Part shown: piece after piece, positions 7,951 to 15,073 of the stretch
Numbering within the stretch: the first letter of the stretch is position 1
Layout: each line of letters begins with the position of its first letter
Source of the DNA: an uncultured Muribaculaceae bacterium
GTDB taxonomy: Bacteria > Bacteroidota > Bacteroidia > Bacteroidales > Muribaculaceae
Assembly: GCA_934667475.1 (NCBI GenBank)
Contig: CAKUMB010000004.1
Location: forward strand, 72,391-136,390
Reading direction: 5' to 3'
Length of the DNA: 64,000 nucleotides
The notes under the pieces: generated by a model
The model's database searches: none
What the model was told of the DNA's origin: nothing
The model's input: the letters and a program-made list of their open reading frames with translations, nothing else
Program-made: the position numbers and the translations under genes

Positions 7951-9030
7951 TTATTTCAGTAAATCAATGAATTTGTCGAACACAAACTCGGTGTCGGTGG
8001 GGCCGCCGCAGGCCTCGGGGTGGAACTGTGTTGAGAAAAACGGCTTGGTCTTGTGGCGTATGCCCTCGTTGGTGCCGTCGTTCATGTTCACAAACAGCGG
8101 CTCCCAGTCGTCGGGCAGGGTGGTGGCGTCGACGGCAAATCCGTGATTCTGCGATGTGATGAAGCACTTGTTGGTGCCCACCTCGCGCACCGGCTGGTTC
8201 TGGCTGCGGTGGCCATACTTCAGCTTGTAGGTTTTGGCGCCGGCTGCCTTCGACAGCAGCTGGTTGCCCATGCATATGCCGCATATGGGTTTGCCTATGG
8301 CCAGCGCCTTGCGTATGTTGGCCACGGTCTCTTCGGCAAAGCTCGGATCGCCGGGGCCGTTGGCAATGAACAGGCCGTCGTAGTCGATGGTGGTGAAATC
8401 GTAGTTCCACGGCACGCGCACCACATGGGCGCCGCGCTTCACCAGGCAGCGTATTATGTTGTTTTTCACACCGCAGTCCACCAGCACCACCTTTTTGCCG
8501 GCGGGGTCGCCATATTCGCGCACCTCGGTGCAGCTGGCCTTGGCCACCAGATTCTCCTTGTTGGGGTCATAGAAGTCGATGTCGGCACAGCCTTCCACCA
8601 CTATCTTGCCCAGCAGCGAGCCTTTCTCGCGCAGGTGCTTGGTGAGGGCGCGCGTGTCGATGCCGCCCAGGCCCACCACCTGCTCCTCCACAAGCCACTC
8701 GCTAAGGCTGCTTGCCGCGTCCCAGTGGCTGTAGTCCCACGAGTAGTCCTGGCATATGATGGCCAGCGGGTGAATTTTTTCGCTTTCAAGAAATTCACTC
8801 ATGCCATCTTTCACGGCCTTGCGCGAGGGCACGCCGTAGTTGCCTATAAGGGGGTAGGTTGACACTAAAATTTGACCGAGATATGAAGGGTCGGTGAGGC
8901 TTTCGGGATAGGCCGTCATGGCTGTGTTAAACACCACCTCGCCGGCGCATGCCTTCTCAAACCCGAAAGAGTAACCTTCAAACTTGCTGCCATCCTCAAG
9001 AATAAGAACAGCTTTTTTTGTCTTTCTCAT
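7951..9030 (-). CDS. carA: Carbamoyl-phosphate synthase small (glutaminase) subunit
   Basis: The 359-residue product starts MRKTKKAVLILEDGSKFEGY. The N-terminal CarA domain is followed by a class I glutamine amidotransferase domain with the nucleophile cysteine in GICMGNQLL and the catalytic His/Glu in FHPEACGGPTD. It releases ammonia from glutamine for CarB. The longest open frame begins at 9090, but the -7 box at 9092-9099 predicts transcription from about 9084, so that start would not be transcribed. The ATG at 9030 also matches the usual CarA N-terminus. It forms an operon with carB. Confidence 0.97.
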   Translation of the reverse strand: MRKTKKAVLILEDGSKFEGYSFGFEKACAGEVVFNTAMTAYPESLTDPSYLGQILVSTYPLIGNYGVPSRKAVKDGMSEFLESEKIHPLAIICQDYSWDYSHWDAASSLSEWLVEEQVVGLGGIDTRALTKHLREKGSLLGKIVVEGCADIDFYDPNKENLVAKASCTEVREYGDPAGKKVVLVDCGVKNNIIRCLVKRGAHVVRVPWNYDFTTIDYDGLFIANGPGDPSFAEETVANIRKALAIGKPICGICMGNQLLSKAAGAKTYKLKYGHRSQNQPVREVGTNKCFITSQNHGFAVDATTLPDDWEPLFVNMNDGTNEGIRHKTKPFFSTQFHPEACGGPTDTEFVFDKFIDLLK

Positions 9031-9091
9031 CAGATAAATGCTGTTTTTTGTAGTTTTGATGGTTTTACACGCTATTGTCGAGAAAACCATG

Positions 9092-9099
9092 CAAAATTA
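9092..9099 (-). promoter_or_regulatory. -7 promoter box TAATTTTG for carA-carB
   Basis: The minus strand reads TTTAATTTTGCATGG, an exact TAnnTTTG. The predicted leader is about 54 nt. No pyrimidine attenuator could be recognised in it. Confidence 0.65.
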
Positions 9100-9219
9100 A
9101 ACAAAAAACTTCACAATCACAACGAATTGCCAGCCTATGTTGCAGCGGCTGCCGCCAAGCCGCATGATAACTGCCTATCACGCAAAGCAAACAACTATTG
9201 CGCACTGAAAAAAAAACGC

Positions 9220-9227
9220 TATCTTTG
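9220..9227 (+). promoter_or_regulatory. -7 promoter box TATCTTTG upstream of marC
   Basis: This is an exact TAnnTTTG match between the divergent carA and marC genes. The next ATG, at 9232, lies only 4 nt after the box; marC itself begins about 100 nt further on. Confidence 0.6.
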
Positions 9228-9231
9228 CATA

Positions 9232-9339
9232 ATGCAGGCCGGGCACACTGCGCCCGTGAAGCCTCGCGTGCTTGCCGTCGGGCGGGCTAATGTTATGAGT
9301 AATGTATTATTAACACAGCTATTAATTGGAATTTTATGA
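9232..9339 (+). CDS. Possible 35-codon leader ORF overlapping the marC start
   Basis: This frame runs from an ATG 4 nt after the -7 box to a TGA that overlaps the marC ATG as ATGA (9336-9339). The peptide would start MQAGHTAPVKPRVLAVGRA and end LLIGIL. I do not recognise it. The spacing from the promoter matches that of the dus and hemW start codons, and the ATGA overlap is the arrangement used for translational coupling. It may instead be chance reading through a GC-rich leader. A shorter version could begin at the internal ATG MSNVLL. Confidence 0.3.
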   Translation: MQAGHTAPVKPRVLAVGRANVMSNVLLTQLLIGIL

Positions 9340-9923
9340 CCGGATTAGAAAAATTGAATTTTCAGCAAATTCTCAGTGCGTTTCTTGTGCTGCTTGGCAT
9401 CATCGACATCATCGGCGCCATTCCCATCATAATTCAGCTTAAGTCGCGCGGCAAAAAGGTGAGTGCCATCAAGGCCACCCTCATCTCGTTTGGCCTGATG
9501 GTGGGATTCTTCTATGGCGGCAACCTGATACTCAACATTTTTGGATGCAACATACAGTCGTTTGCAGCAGCCGGCGCCATACTCATCTTCTTCATGGCAT
9601 TGGAGATGATTCTCGATGTGGAGATTTTCAAAAACAACGGCCCCGTGAAAGAGGCCACGCTGGTGCCGCTGGTGTTCCCGCTGCTGGCCGGCGCAGGCTC
9701 GTTCACCACGCTCATCTCGCTCAAGGCCATGTATTCCGACATCAACATCCTCATTGCCCTTGCACTCAACATGGTGTGGGTGTTTGTCGTTATCCGCCTC
9801 ACCGACAAGGTGCAGCACCTGCTCGGCGCCAGCGGCATATACTTCATCCGCAAGTTCTTCGGCATCATCCTGCTTGCCATTGCGGTGAAGATGTTTACAG
9901 AAAACTTCGCCCAGCTGTGGTAG
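9336..9923 (+). CDS. MarC family integral membrane protein
   Basis: The 195-residue product has about six hydrophobic segments and the MarC family pattern: LVLLGIIDIIGAIPIII near the N-terminus, FFYGGNLILNIFG, AAGAILIFFMALEMIL, VFPLLAGAGSFTTLISL. MarC proteins are inner-membrane proteins of unknown transport function; the old link with multiple antibiotic resistance has not held up. The gene follows a leader with a possible coupled small ORF. No downstream partner is transcribed with it before the prfA promoter. Confidence 0.88.
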   Translation: MTGLEKLNFQQILSAFLVLLGIIDIIGAIPIIIQLKSRGKKVSAIKATLISFGLMVGFFYGGNLILNIFGCNIQSFAAAGAILIFFMALEMILDVEIFKNNGPVKEATLVPLVFPLLAGAGSFTTLISLKAMYSDINILIALALNMVWVFVVIRLTDKVQHLLGASGIYFIRKFFGIILLAIAVKMFTENFAQLW

Positions 9924-10023
9924 GCCCACGCTGGCATTGGCAAAACGCATAGCATGCGGCGCGGTCGTTGGCTCAAATGCACATGGCCGCGCCGCTCTGT
10001 TTTCACAAGTGAACTATATTTTG

Positions 10024-10031
10024 TAATTTTG
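10024..10031 (+). promoter_or_regulatory. -7 promoter box TAATTTTG for prfA-pyrF
   Basis: This is an exact TAnnTTTG match. It lies 44 nt before the prfA ATG and predicts a leader of roughly 37 nt. Confidence 0.65.
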
Positions 10032-10075
10032 CACATTGTAAAGCAAATTATTAAGACTACACATACATATATTTT

Positions 10076-11185
10076 ATGGCCGAAACACCACTATTGCAAC
10101 GCCTCGACGGACTCGATGCGAGATTTCAGGAGATAGGCACCCTCATCACCGACCCGCAGGTGATTGCCGACCAGGCACGCTACGTCAAGCTCACCAAGGA
10201 GTATAAAAGCCTCGAAAACCTGCTGGAGGTCACCAACCGCTACAAAAAGCTGCTGGCCGACATCGACGATGCCAAGGCTCTGCTCGACGAGGAGAGCGAC
10301 GACGACCTGCGCGCCATGGCCAAGGACGAAATCGACGCCGACTCTGCCCAGCTGCCGCAACTCGAGGAGGAGATTAAGCTGCTCCTGATTCCCGAAGATC
10401 CCGAAGACTCGAAAAACGCCATTCTTGAAATACGCGGCGGTGCCGGTGGCGACGAGGCCGCCCTCTTTGCAGGCGACCTGGCCCGCATGTACATGCGCTA
10501 CTGCGAGTCGAAGGGCTGGAAGGTGGAGGTGTCGAGCTGCAGCGAGGGCGCTGCCGGCGGCTTCAAGGAAATAATAATGAGCGTGACGGGCGACAACGTG
10601 TATGGCACGCTTAAATACGAGTCGGGTGTGCACCGCGTGCAGCGCGTGCCCGCCACCGAAACGCAGGGGCGCGTGCACACCTCGGCCGCCTCGGTGGCTG
10701 TGCTGCCCGAGGCCGAGCCTTTCGAGGTGGAGATCAACGAGGGCGAAATCAAGTGGGACACCTTCCGCAGCGGCGGTGCCGGCGGCCAGAATGTGAACAA
10801 GGTGAACTCGGGTGTGCGCCTGCGCTACATGTGGACCAACCCCAACACCGGCAAGCAGGAGGAGATATTGATTGAGTGTACCGAGACGCGCGACCAGCCC
10901 AAAAACAAGGAGCGCGCCCTGGCACGCCTGCGCACGTTCATCTACGACCACGAGCACCAAAAGTATGTGGACGACATTGCCTCGCGCCGCAAGACGCTGG
11001 TGTCAACCGGCGACCGCTCGGCGAAAATCCGCACCTACAATTACCCGCAGGGACGCATCACCGACCACCGCATAGGCTACACCGTCTACAATCTGCCCGC
11101 CTTCATGGACGGTGACATACAAGACTGCATCGACCACCTGATTGTGGCCGAAAATGCCGAGAAACTCAAGGAAAGCGAACTGTAG
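10076..11185 (+). CDS. prfA: Peptide chain release factor 1
   Basis: The 369-residue product has a class I release factor layout. An N-terminal helical domain is followed by ILEIRGGAGGDEAALFA, the codon-recognition domain and the GGQ motif in RSGGAGGQNVN (GGQ at residues 236-238). The GGQ glutamine enters the peptidyl transferase centre to trigger peptide release. The codon-recognition tripeptide region (RVPATETQGRVHTSA) contains the PxT-type signature of RF1, which reads UAA and UAG, rather than the SPF of RF2. It is followed after 44 nt by pyrF with no separate promoter visible, so the two are probably co-transcribed. Confidence 0.97.
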   Translation: MAETPLLQRLDGLDARFQEIGTLITDPQVIADQARYVKLTKEYKSLENLLEVTNRYKKLLADIDDAKALLDEESDDDLRAMAKDEIDADSAQLPQLEEEIKLLLIPEDPEDSKNAILEIRGGAGGDEAALFAGDLARMYMRYCESKGWKVEVSSCSEGAAGGFKEIIMSVTGDNVYGTLKYESGVHRVQRVPATETQGRVHTSAASVAVLPEAEPFEVEINEGEIKWDTFRSGGAGGQNVNKVNSGVRLRYMWTNPNTGKQEEILIECTETRDQPKNKERALARLRTFIYDHEHQKYVDDIASRRKTLVSTGDRSAKIRTYNYPQGRITDHRIGYTVYNLPAFMDGDIQDCIDHLIVAENAEKLKESEL

Positions 11186-11229
11186 GCGTGCGGCGGCAAG
11201 TGTGACCAATCATTTATATATTTATCGAT

Positions 11230-12057
11230 ATGAACAGACAACAACTTATTGAGCAAATCAAGCAAAAACGCTCATTCCTGTGCGTGGGCCTCGACCCTGA
11301 CTTGAGTAAGATGCCGGCCAGCCTTGGCGGCGACCTGCTGGCCTTCAACAAGGCCATAATCGACGCCACCGCGCAGCACGCCATAGCCTTCAAACCCAAT
11401 TTGGCCTTCTATGAGGTGCAGGGTGTGAAGGGCTACAAGGCGTTTGAAGACACAGTGGCCTATATCCGCGCCAATTATCCCGACGTGATGATAATCGCCG
11501 ACGCCAAGCGCGGCGACATTGGCAACACCTCCAAGATGTATGCCAAGAGCTTCTTCGAGACTCTCAACGTCGATGCCCTCACCGTGGCCCCCTACATGGG
11601 CGAGGACAGCGTGACGCCATTCCTGGGCTACCCCGACAAGTGGGTGGCGCTGCTGGCCCTCACCTCCAACAAGGGCTCGCACGACTTCCAGCACATTGCT
11701 GCAGCCGACGGCGGCGACGAGCTGTTTGAGGCGGTGATTAAAAAGTCGCAGCAGTGGGGCGACGCAAGCAACATGATGTATGTCACCGGAGCCACTCAGG
11801 CGCCGCTGTTCACCCGCATACGCCTGCTTGCCCCCAGCCACTTCCTGCTGGTGCCCGGTGTGGGCGCACAGGGCGGCAGCCTCGAGCAGGTGGCCAAGTA
11901 TGGCTTCAACAGCGACTGTGGCCTCATAGTAAATTCGTCGCGCGGCATAATCCACGCCTCCAGCGCCGACGACTTTGCGCAGGTGGCCGGGCAGAAGGCG
12001 GCCGAGATGCACGCCCAAATGCAGAAACTGCTGGCCGATTATGGAATTTTTTCGTGA
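11230..12057 (+). CDS. pyrF: Orotidine 5'-phosphate decarboxylase
   Basis: The 275-residue product starts MNRQQLIEQIKQKRSFLCVGLDPDL. The catalytic tetrad region is DAKRGDIGNTSKMYA, which marks the longer type 2 PyrF found in Bacteroidota and mycobacteria. FLLVPGVGAQGG and NSSRGIIHAS close the phosphate-binding side. It makes UMP, the last step of pyrimidine synthesis; carAB, the first step, lies 3 kb away on the other strand. It probably shares the prfA promoter. Confidence 0.96.
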   Translation: MNRQQLIEQIKQKRSFLCVGLDPDLSKMPASLGGDLLAFNKAIIDATAQHAIAFKPNLAFYEVQGVKGYKAFEDTVAYIRANYPDVMIIADAKRGDIGNTSKMYAKSFFETLNVDALTVAPYMGEDSVTPFLGYPDKWVALLALTSNKGSHDFQHIAAADGGDELFEAVIKKSQQWGDASNMMYVTGATQAPLFTRIRLLAPSHFLLVPGVGAQGGSLEQVAKYGFNSDCGLIVNSSRGIIHASSADDFAQVAGQKAAEMHAQMQKLLADYGIFS

Positions 12058-12096
12058 TTTAACCAGCTTTTGGGCAATCACATAAAATATATTTTA

Positions 12097-12104
12097 TAAA
12101 TTTG
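12097..12104 (+). promoter_or_regulatory. -7 promoter box TAAATTTG for pgk
   Basis: This exact TAnnTTTG match just after pyrF predicts a leader of about 45 nt before the pgk ATG at 12156. Confidence 0.65.
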
Positions 12105-12155
12105 CACTCGTAATAACAGCACATTAAGTTTATAACTATAAAATAAAGAATTAAA

Positions 12156-13409
12156 ATGGCAAACATTAAAGATTACAATTTCGCTGGTAAAAAGGCAATT
12201 GTACGCGTTGACTTCAACGTTCCATTGAACGAAGAGGGCAAAATCACCGACGACACCCGCATCCGCGGTGCTCTGCCCACTCTCAAGAAGATTCTTGCCG
12301 ACGGCGGCAGCACCATCATCATGTCGCACATGGGCAAGCCCAAGGGCAAAGTTAACCCGAAACTCTCTCTGGGTCAGATTGTAGACGCAGTGTCGGCCGC
12401 TCTCGGCGTTGCCGTTAAGTTTGCTCCCGACTGCGCTAAGGCTGCCGACGCAGCCGCTGCCCTCAAGCCGGGCGAGGCCCTGCTGCTTGAGAACCTCCGC
12501 TTCTATCCCGAGGAGGAAGGCAAGCCCGTGGGCATCGACAAAAACGATCCCGCCTATGCCGAGGCCAAGAAGGAGATGAAAGAGCGTCAGAAGGAGTTTG
12601 CCAAGACTCTCGCAAGCTATGCCGACTGCTATGTGAACGATGCCTTTGGCACCGCTCACCGCCGTCACGCCTCTACTGCCGTGATTGCCGACTACTTCGA
12701 CCAGGACAGCAAGATGCTGGGCTACCTCATGGAGAAAGAGGTCACTGCCATCGACAATGTGATGAAGAACGCTCAGCACCCCTTCACCGCCATCATCGGC
12801 GGCAGCAAGGTGTCGTCGAAGCTGGGTGTCATCAAAAACCTGCTCGACAAGGTTGACAACCTCATCATCGGCGGCGGTATGGGCTACACCTTCGTTAAGG
12901 CACAGGGTGGCAAAATCGGCTGCTCGCTGCACGAGGACGACCTCATCCCCGAGGCTCTCAACGTGATGAAGGAAGCCAAGGAAAAAGGCGTTAACCTGAG
13001 CCTCTCGGTTGCCACCGTGGCTGCCGACAAGTTCTCTAACGACGCCAACCGCAAGGTGGTCGACATCTTCGACATACCCGAAGGCTGGGAAGGCATGGAC
13101 GCTTCTTCCGAATCACTCGAAATCTGGAAGAAAATCATCCTCAACTCTAAGACAATTCTGTGGAACGGCCCCGTGGGCGTGTTTGAGTTCCCCAACTTTG
13201 CCAAGGGCACAGGCGAAATCGCCAAATATGTGGCTGAAGCAACTGAAAACGGCGCTTACTCGCTGGTGGGCGGCGGCGACTCGGTGGCTGCTGTCAACAA
13301 GTTTGGTCTGGCCGACAAGGTGTCTTACGTTTCTACCGGTGGCGGTGCCATGCTTGAGGCCATCGAGGGCAAGACTCTGCCCGGCGTAGCAGCCATCAAA
13401 GGCGAGTAA
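12156..13409 (+). CDS. pgk: Phosphoglycerate kinase
   Basis: The 417-residue product has the Pgk signature VRVDFNVPLN near residue 18, the substrate-binding SHMGKPKGK, LLENLRFYPEEEG, the hinge region around SKVSSKLGVI and the nucleotide-binding GGGDSVAAV near the C-terminus. It catalyses the reversible transfer of phosphate from 1,3-bisphosphoglycerate to ADP in glycolysis. It is monocistronic, with its own promoter and a 14-bp perfect terminator hairpin. Its codons are less GC-extreme at the 5' end than its neighbours, consistent with a highly expressed gene. Confidence 0.97.
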   Translation: MANIKDYNFAGKKAIVRVDFNVPLNEEGKITDDTRIRGALPTLKKILADGGSTIIMSHMGKPKGKVNPKLSLGQIVDAVSAALGVAVKFAPDCAKAADAAAALKPGEALLLENLRFYPEEEGKPVGIDKNDPAYAEAKKEMKERQKEFAKTLASYADCYVNDAFGTAHRRHASTAVIADYFDQDSKMLGYLMEKEVTAIDNVMKNAQHPFTAIIGGSKVSSKLGVIKNLLDKVDNLIIGGGMGYTFVKAQGGKIGCSLHEDDLIPEALNVMKEAKEKGVNLSLSVATVAADKFSNDANRKVVDIFDIPEGWEGMDASSESLEIWKKIILNSKTILWNGPVGVFEFPNFAKGTGEIAKYVAEATENGAYSLVGGGDSVAAVNKFGLADKVSYVSTGGGAMLEAIEGKTLPGVAAIKGE

Positions 13410-13447
13410 TCAATAGGCCACGCAAGGCTTGACGAATAAAAGCATTG

Positions 13448-13492
13448 GCGGGCTGGAACACGCATTTGTGTTCCAGCCCGCTTTGTCGTTTT
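13448..13492 (+). terminator. Terminator of pgk, possibly bidirectional
   Basis: A perfect 14-bp stem (13448-13461 with 13468-13481, loop of 6) is followed by TTTGTCGTTTT. On the other strand it is followed by CAATGCTTTTATT, so it may also stop hemW transcription, which converges on it. Confidence 0.88.
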
Positions 13493-13508
13493 ATGGCCGC
13501 AGGGTGGG

Positions 13509-14639
13509 TCAGTCCCACATCAGGTCGCGTATCACGGCGTCGGCCATCATCACGCCGTCGTCGGTGAGGCAGTATGCGCCGTCGCGGCGCTGCAGCAGCC
13601 CCTGCGCAATGTGGCGCCGCGCCTTTTGGCTGAACTGGCGCGCGGCGTCGGCCCCGAATTTGCTCTCAAGCAGCCGGGCGTCAAGCCCGTCGGCCGTGCG
13701 CAGGCGCAGCATCACCTCCTCGTCATATCGCTCCCACAGTTGCAGCTGTTCGGAGGCGGCAGCCGTGCCGCACTCGTTCACCGCGGCCACATACTGCCTT
13801 ATGCTGCTGGGGTTGTAGCTTCGCGACGCGCCATCGTAGCTGTGCGCCGCTGCCCCAAGACCCAGATAGGGTGTGAAGTCCCAGTATGCCGAGTTGTGGC
13901 GTGAGCGGAACCCGGGCTTTGCAAAGTTTGAAATCTCATAGTGCTCATATCCGGCTGCCTTGAGCGCGCTGGCCAGGTGGCCATACATGGCCACGCACAC
14001 CTCATCGTCGGTCTCCCTCACTTTCCCCTGCTGGCGCATCACCCACAGGCGCGTGCCCGGCTCGTAGCTCAGACTGTAGGCCGATATGTGCTGCGCTCCC
14101 GTGGCAATGGCCTGCTCCACACTGTGCCGCCACGACTCCATCGTCTGTCCCGGCACGCCATATATCAGGTCGATGCTCACATTGGCTATGCCAGCGCGGC
14201 GCATCGTGCCTATGGCCTCAATAGCCTCGGCCGCATTGTGGCGCCTTCCCATGAACTCCAGCTCAGAGTCCACAAAACTCTGCACACCCATGCTCACGCG
14301 GTTCACCCCCTCGCTGGCAAAGCAGTCCATCAGCTCGCTGGTCACATCATCGGGATTCACCTCCACCGTCAGCTCCTCCACACCGCTCAAGTCGGCACAG
14401 CTGCGCAGCCCGTCGAGCAGGCGGTGCATCTGCCCGGTGCTGAGCAGCGACGGGGTGCCGCCGCCAACATACAGCGTGCTCACGCGCTCATTGCCAAGCA
14501 CAGCTTCGCGGCGTGCGGCGCATTCGCGCACCACACAGCCGACATACTCCTCCACATCACCCATGGCGGGAGTGGAGTAGAAATCGCAATACACGCATTT
14601 GCGTTTGCAGTAGGGGATATGAACGTAAATTCCAGCCAT
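13509..14639 (-). CDS. hemW: HemW-like radical SAM protein (heme chaperone / coproporphyrinogen oxidase-like)
   Basis: The 376-residue product begins MAGIYVHIPYCKRKCVYCDF, where C11, C15 and C18 form the CxxxCxxC motif that binds the radical-SAM 4Fe-4S cluster. YVGGGTPSLL and LTVEVNPDDV are typical of the HemN/HemW branch, and the C-terminal HemN domain follows (ISAYSLSYEPGT; SNFAKPGFRSRHN). HemW is a heme-binding chaperone and often lacks the oxidase activity of HemN. The ATG lies 4 nt after a -7 box, so the mRNA is probably leaderless. The promoter region is tandemly duplicated. Confidence 0.9.
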   Translation of the reverse strand: MAGIYVHIPYCKRKCVYCDFYSTPAMGDVEEYVGCVVRECAARREAVLGNERVSTLYVGGGTPSLLSTGQMHRLLDGLRSCADLSGVEELTVEVNPDDVTSELMDCFASEGVNRVSMGVQSFVDSELEFMGRRHNAAEAIEAIGTMRRAGIANVSIDLIYGVPGQTMESWRHSVEQAIATGAQHISAYSLSYEPGTRLWVMRQQGKVRETDDEVCVAMYGHLASALKAAGYEHYEISNFAKPGFRSRHNSAYWDFTPYLGLGAAAHSYDGASRSYNPSSIRQYVAAVNECGTAAASEQLQLWERYDEEVMLRLRTADGLDARLLESKFGADAARQFSQKARRHIAQGLLQRRDGAYCLTDDGVMMADAVIRDLMWD

Positions 14640-14643
14640 GTTG

Positions 14644-14674
14644 CAAAATTAGTGCAAGCCGAGCGCAATGGCAA
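14644..14674 (-). promoter_or_regulatory. Promoter of hemW: TTGC-N19-TAATTTTG, apparently leaderless
   Basis: On the minus strand the -33-like TTGC (14671-14674) is followed after 19 nt by TAATTTTG (14644-14651), and the ATG of hemW follows 4 nt later. The layout matches the dus promoter almost exactly. The -33 element lies in the left arm of a strong hairpin. Confidence 0.6.
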
Positions 14675-14794
14675 GTCGAGCTCGCTCGAAATTGCCATTG
14701 CCGAGGCGCCGCCTAATTTCTCCAAAATTAGTATCCGAGCGCAATGGCAAGTCGAGCTCGCTCGAAATTGCCATTGCCGAGGCGCCGCCTAATT
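14644..14794. repeat. Tandem duplication of a promoter-plus-hairpin unit (about 76-79 bp, two copies)
   Basis: Bases 14659-14718 and 14735-14794 are identical over 60 bp, and each is preceded by the 10-mer CAAAATTAGT (14644-14653 and 14723-14732). Each copy holds an inverted repeat, GCAATGGCAA with TTGCCATTGC, enclosing a second one, TCGAGC with GCTCGA. The arms are 14665-14674 with 14692-14701 in copy 1 and 14741-14750 with 14768-14777 in copy 2. The copies differ by a 3-nt indel between the 10-mer and the 60-mer. Only the hemW-proximal copy keeps the 19-nt promoter spacing. Confidence 0.85.
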
Positions 14795-14962
14795 CCCCAT
14801 TGCTTACAATTAGAAAGCAACTGCATGCGGCCAAATGGCAAAAAAGTTGCTTTATAACATATATTGAAGCCACAAATCATTACCAAAAGTTAAAAATATA
14901 GGTAAAAATGAAAATTGCAACATTTTTATCGCAAAATGCTTATTAATTCCGAAACTAATTCA
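14795..14962. other. Intergenic region upstream of fusA2, no gene seen
   Basis: AT-rich spacer between the hemW promoter duplication and the fusA2 -7 box. I find no open frame with recognisable content, and no RNA gene. It contains ATGCGGCCAAATGG at 14824-14837, which resembles the short repeats at 38109-38132. Confidence 0.5.
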
Positions 14963-14970
14963 TATATTTG
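14963..14970 (+). promoter_or_regulatory. -7 promoter box TATATTTG for fusA2
   Basis: This is an exact TAnnTTTG match. Transcription would start near 14977, leaving a leader of about 95 nt that contains a GC-rich dyad (GCGGCC and GGCCGC around 14993-15010). Confidence 0.6.
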
Positions 14971-15073
14971 TAATGATAATAAGTCGTTGGCAGCGGCCAT
15001 ACGCGGCCGCACATAGGCTTGTTTCGCGAGAGTAATTAAAAACATAAACTAATAATTTACTAATACAATACAC

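Noticed and set aside
9127..9231. The upstream half of the 70-codon frame before marC
   Set aside because: It precedes the -7 box at 9220-9227 and so would not be transcribed with marC; only the part from the ATG at 9232 was kept as a low-confidence ORF.
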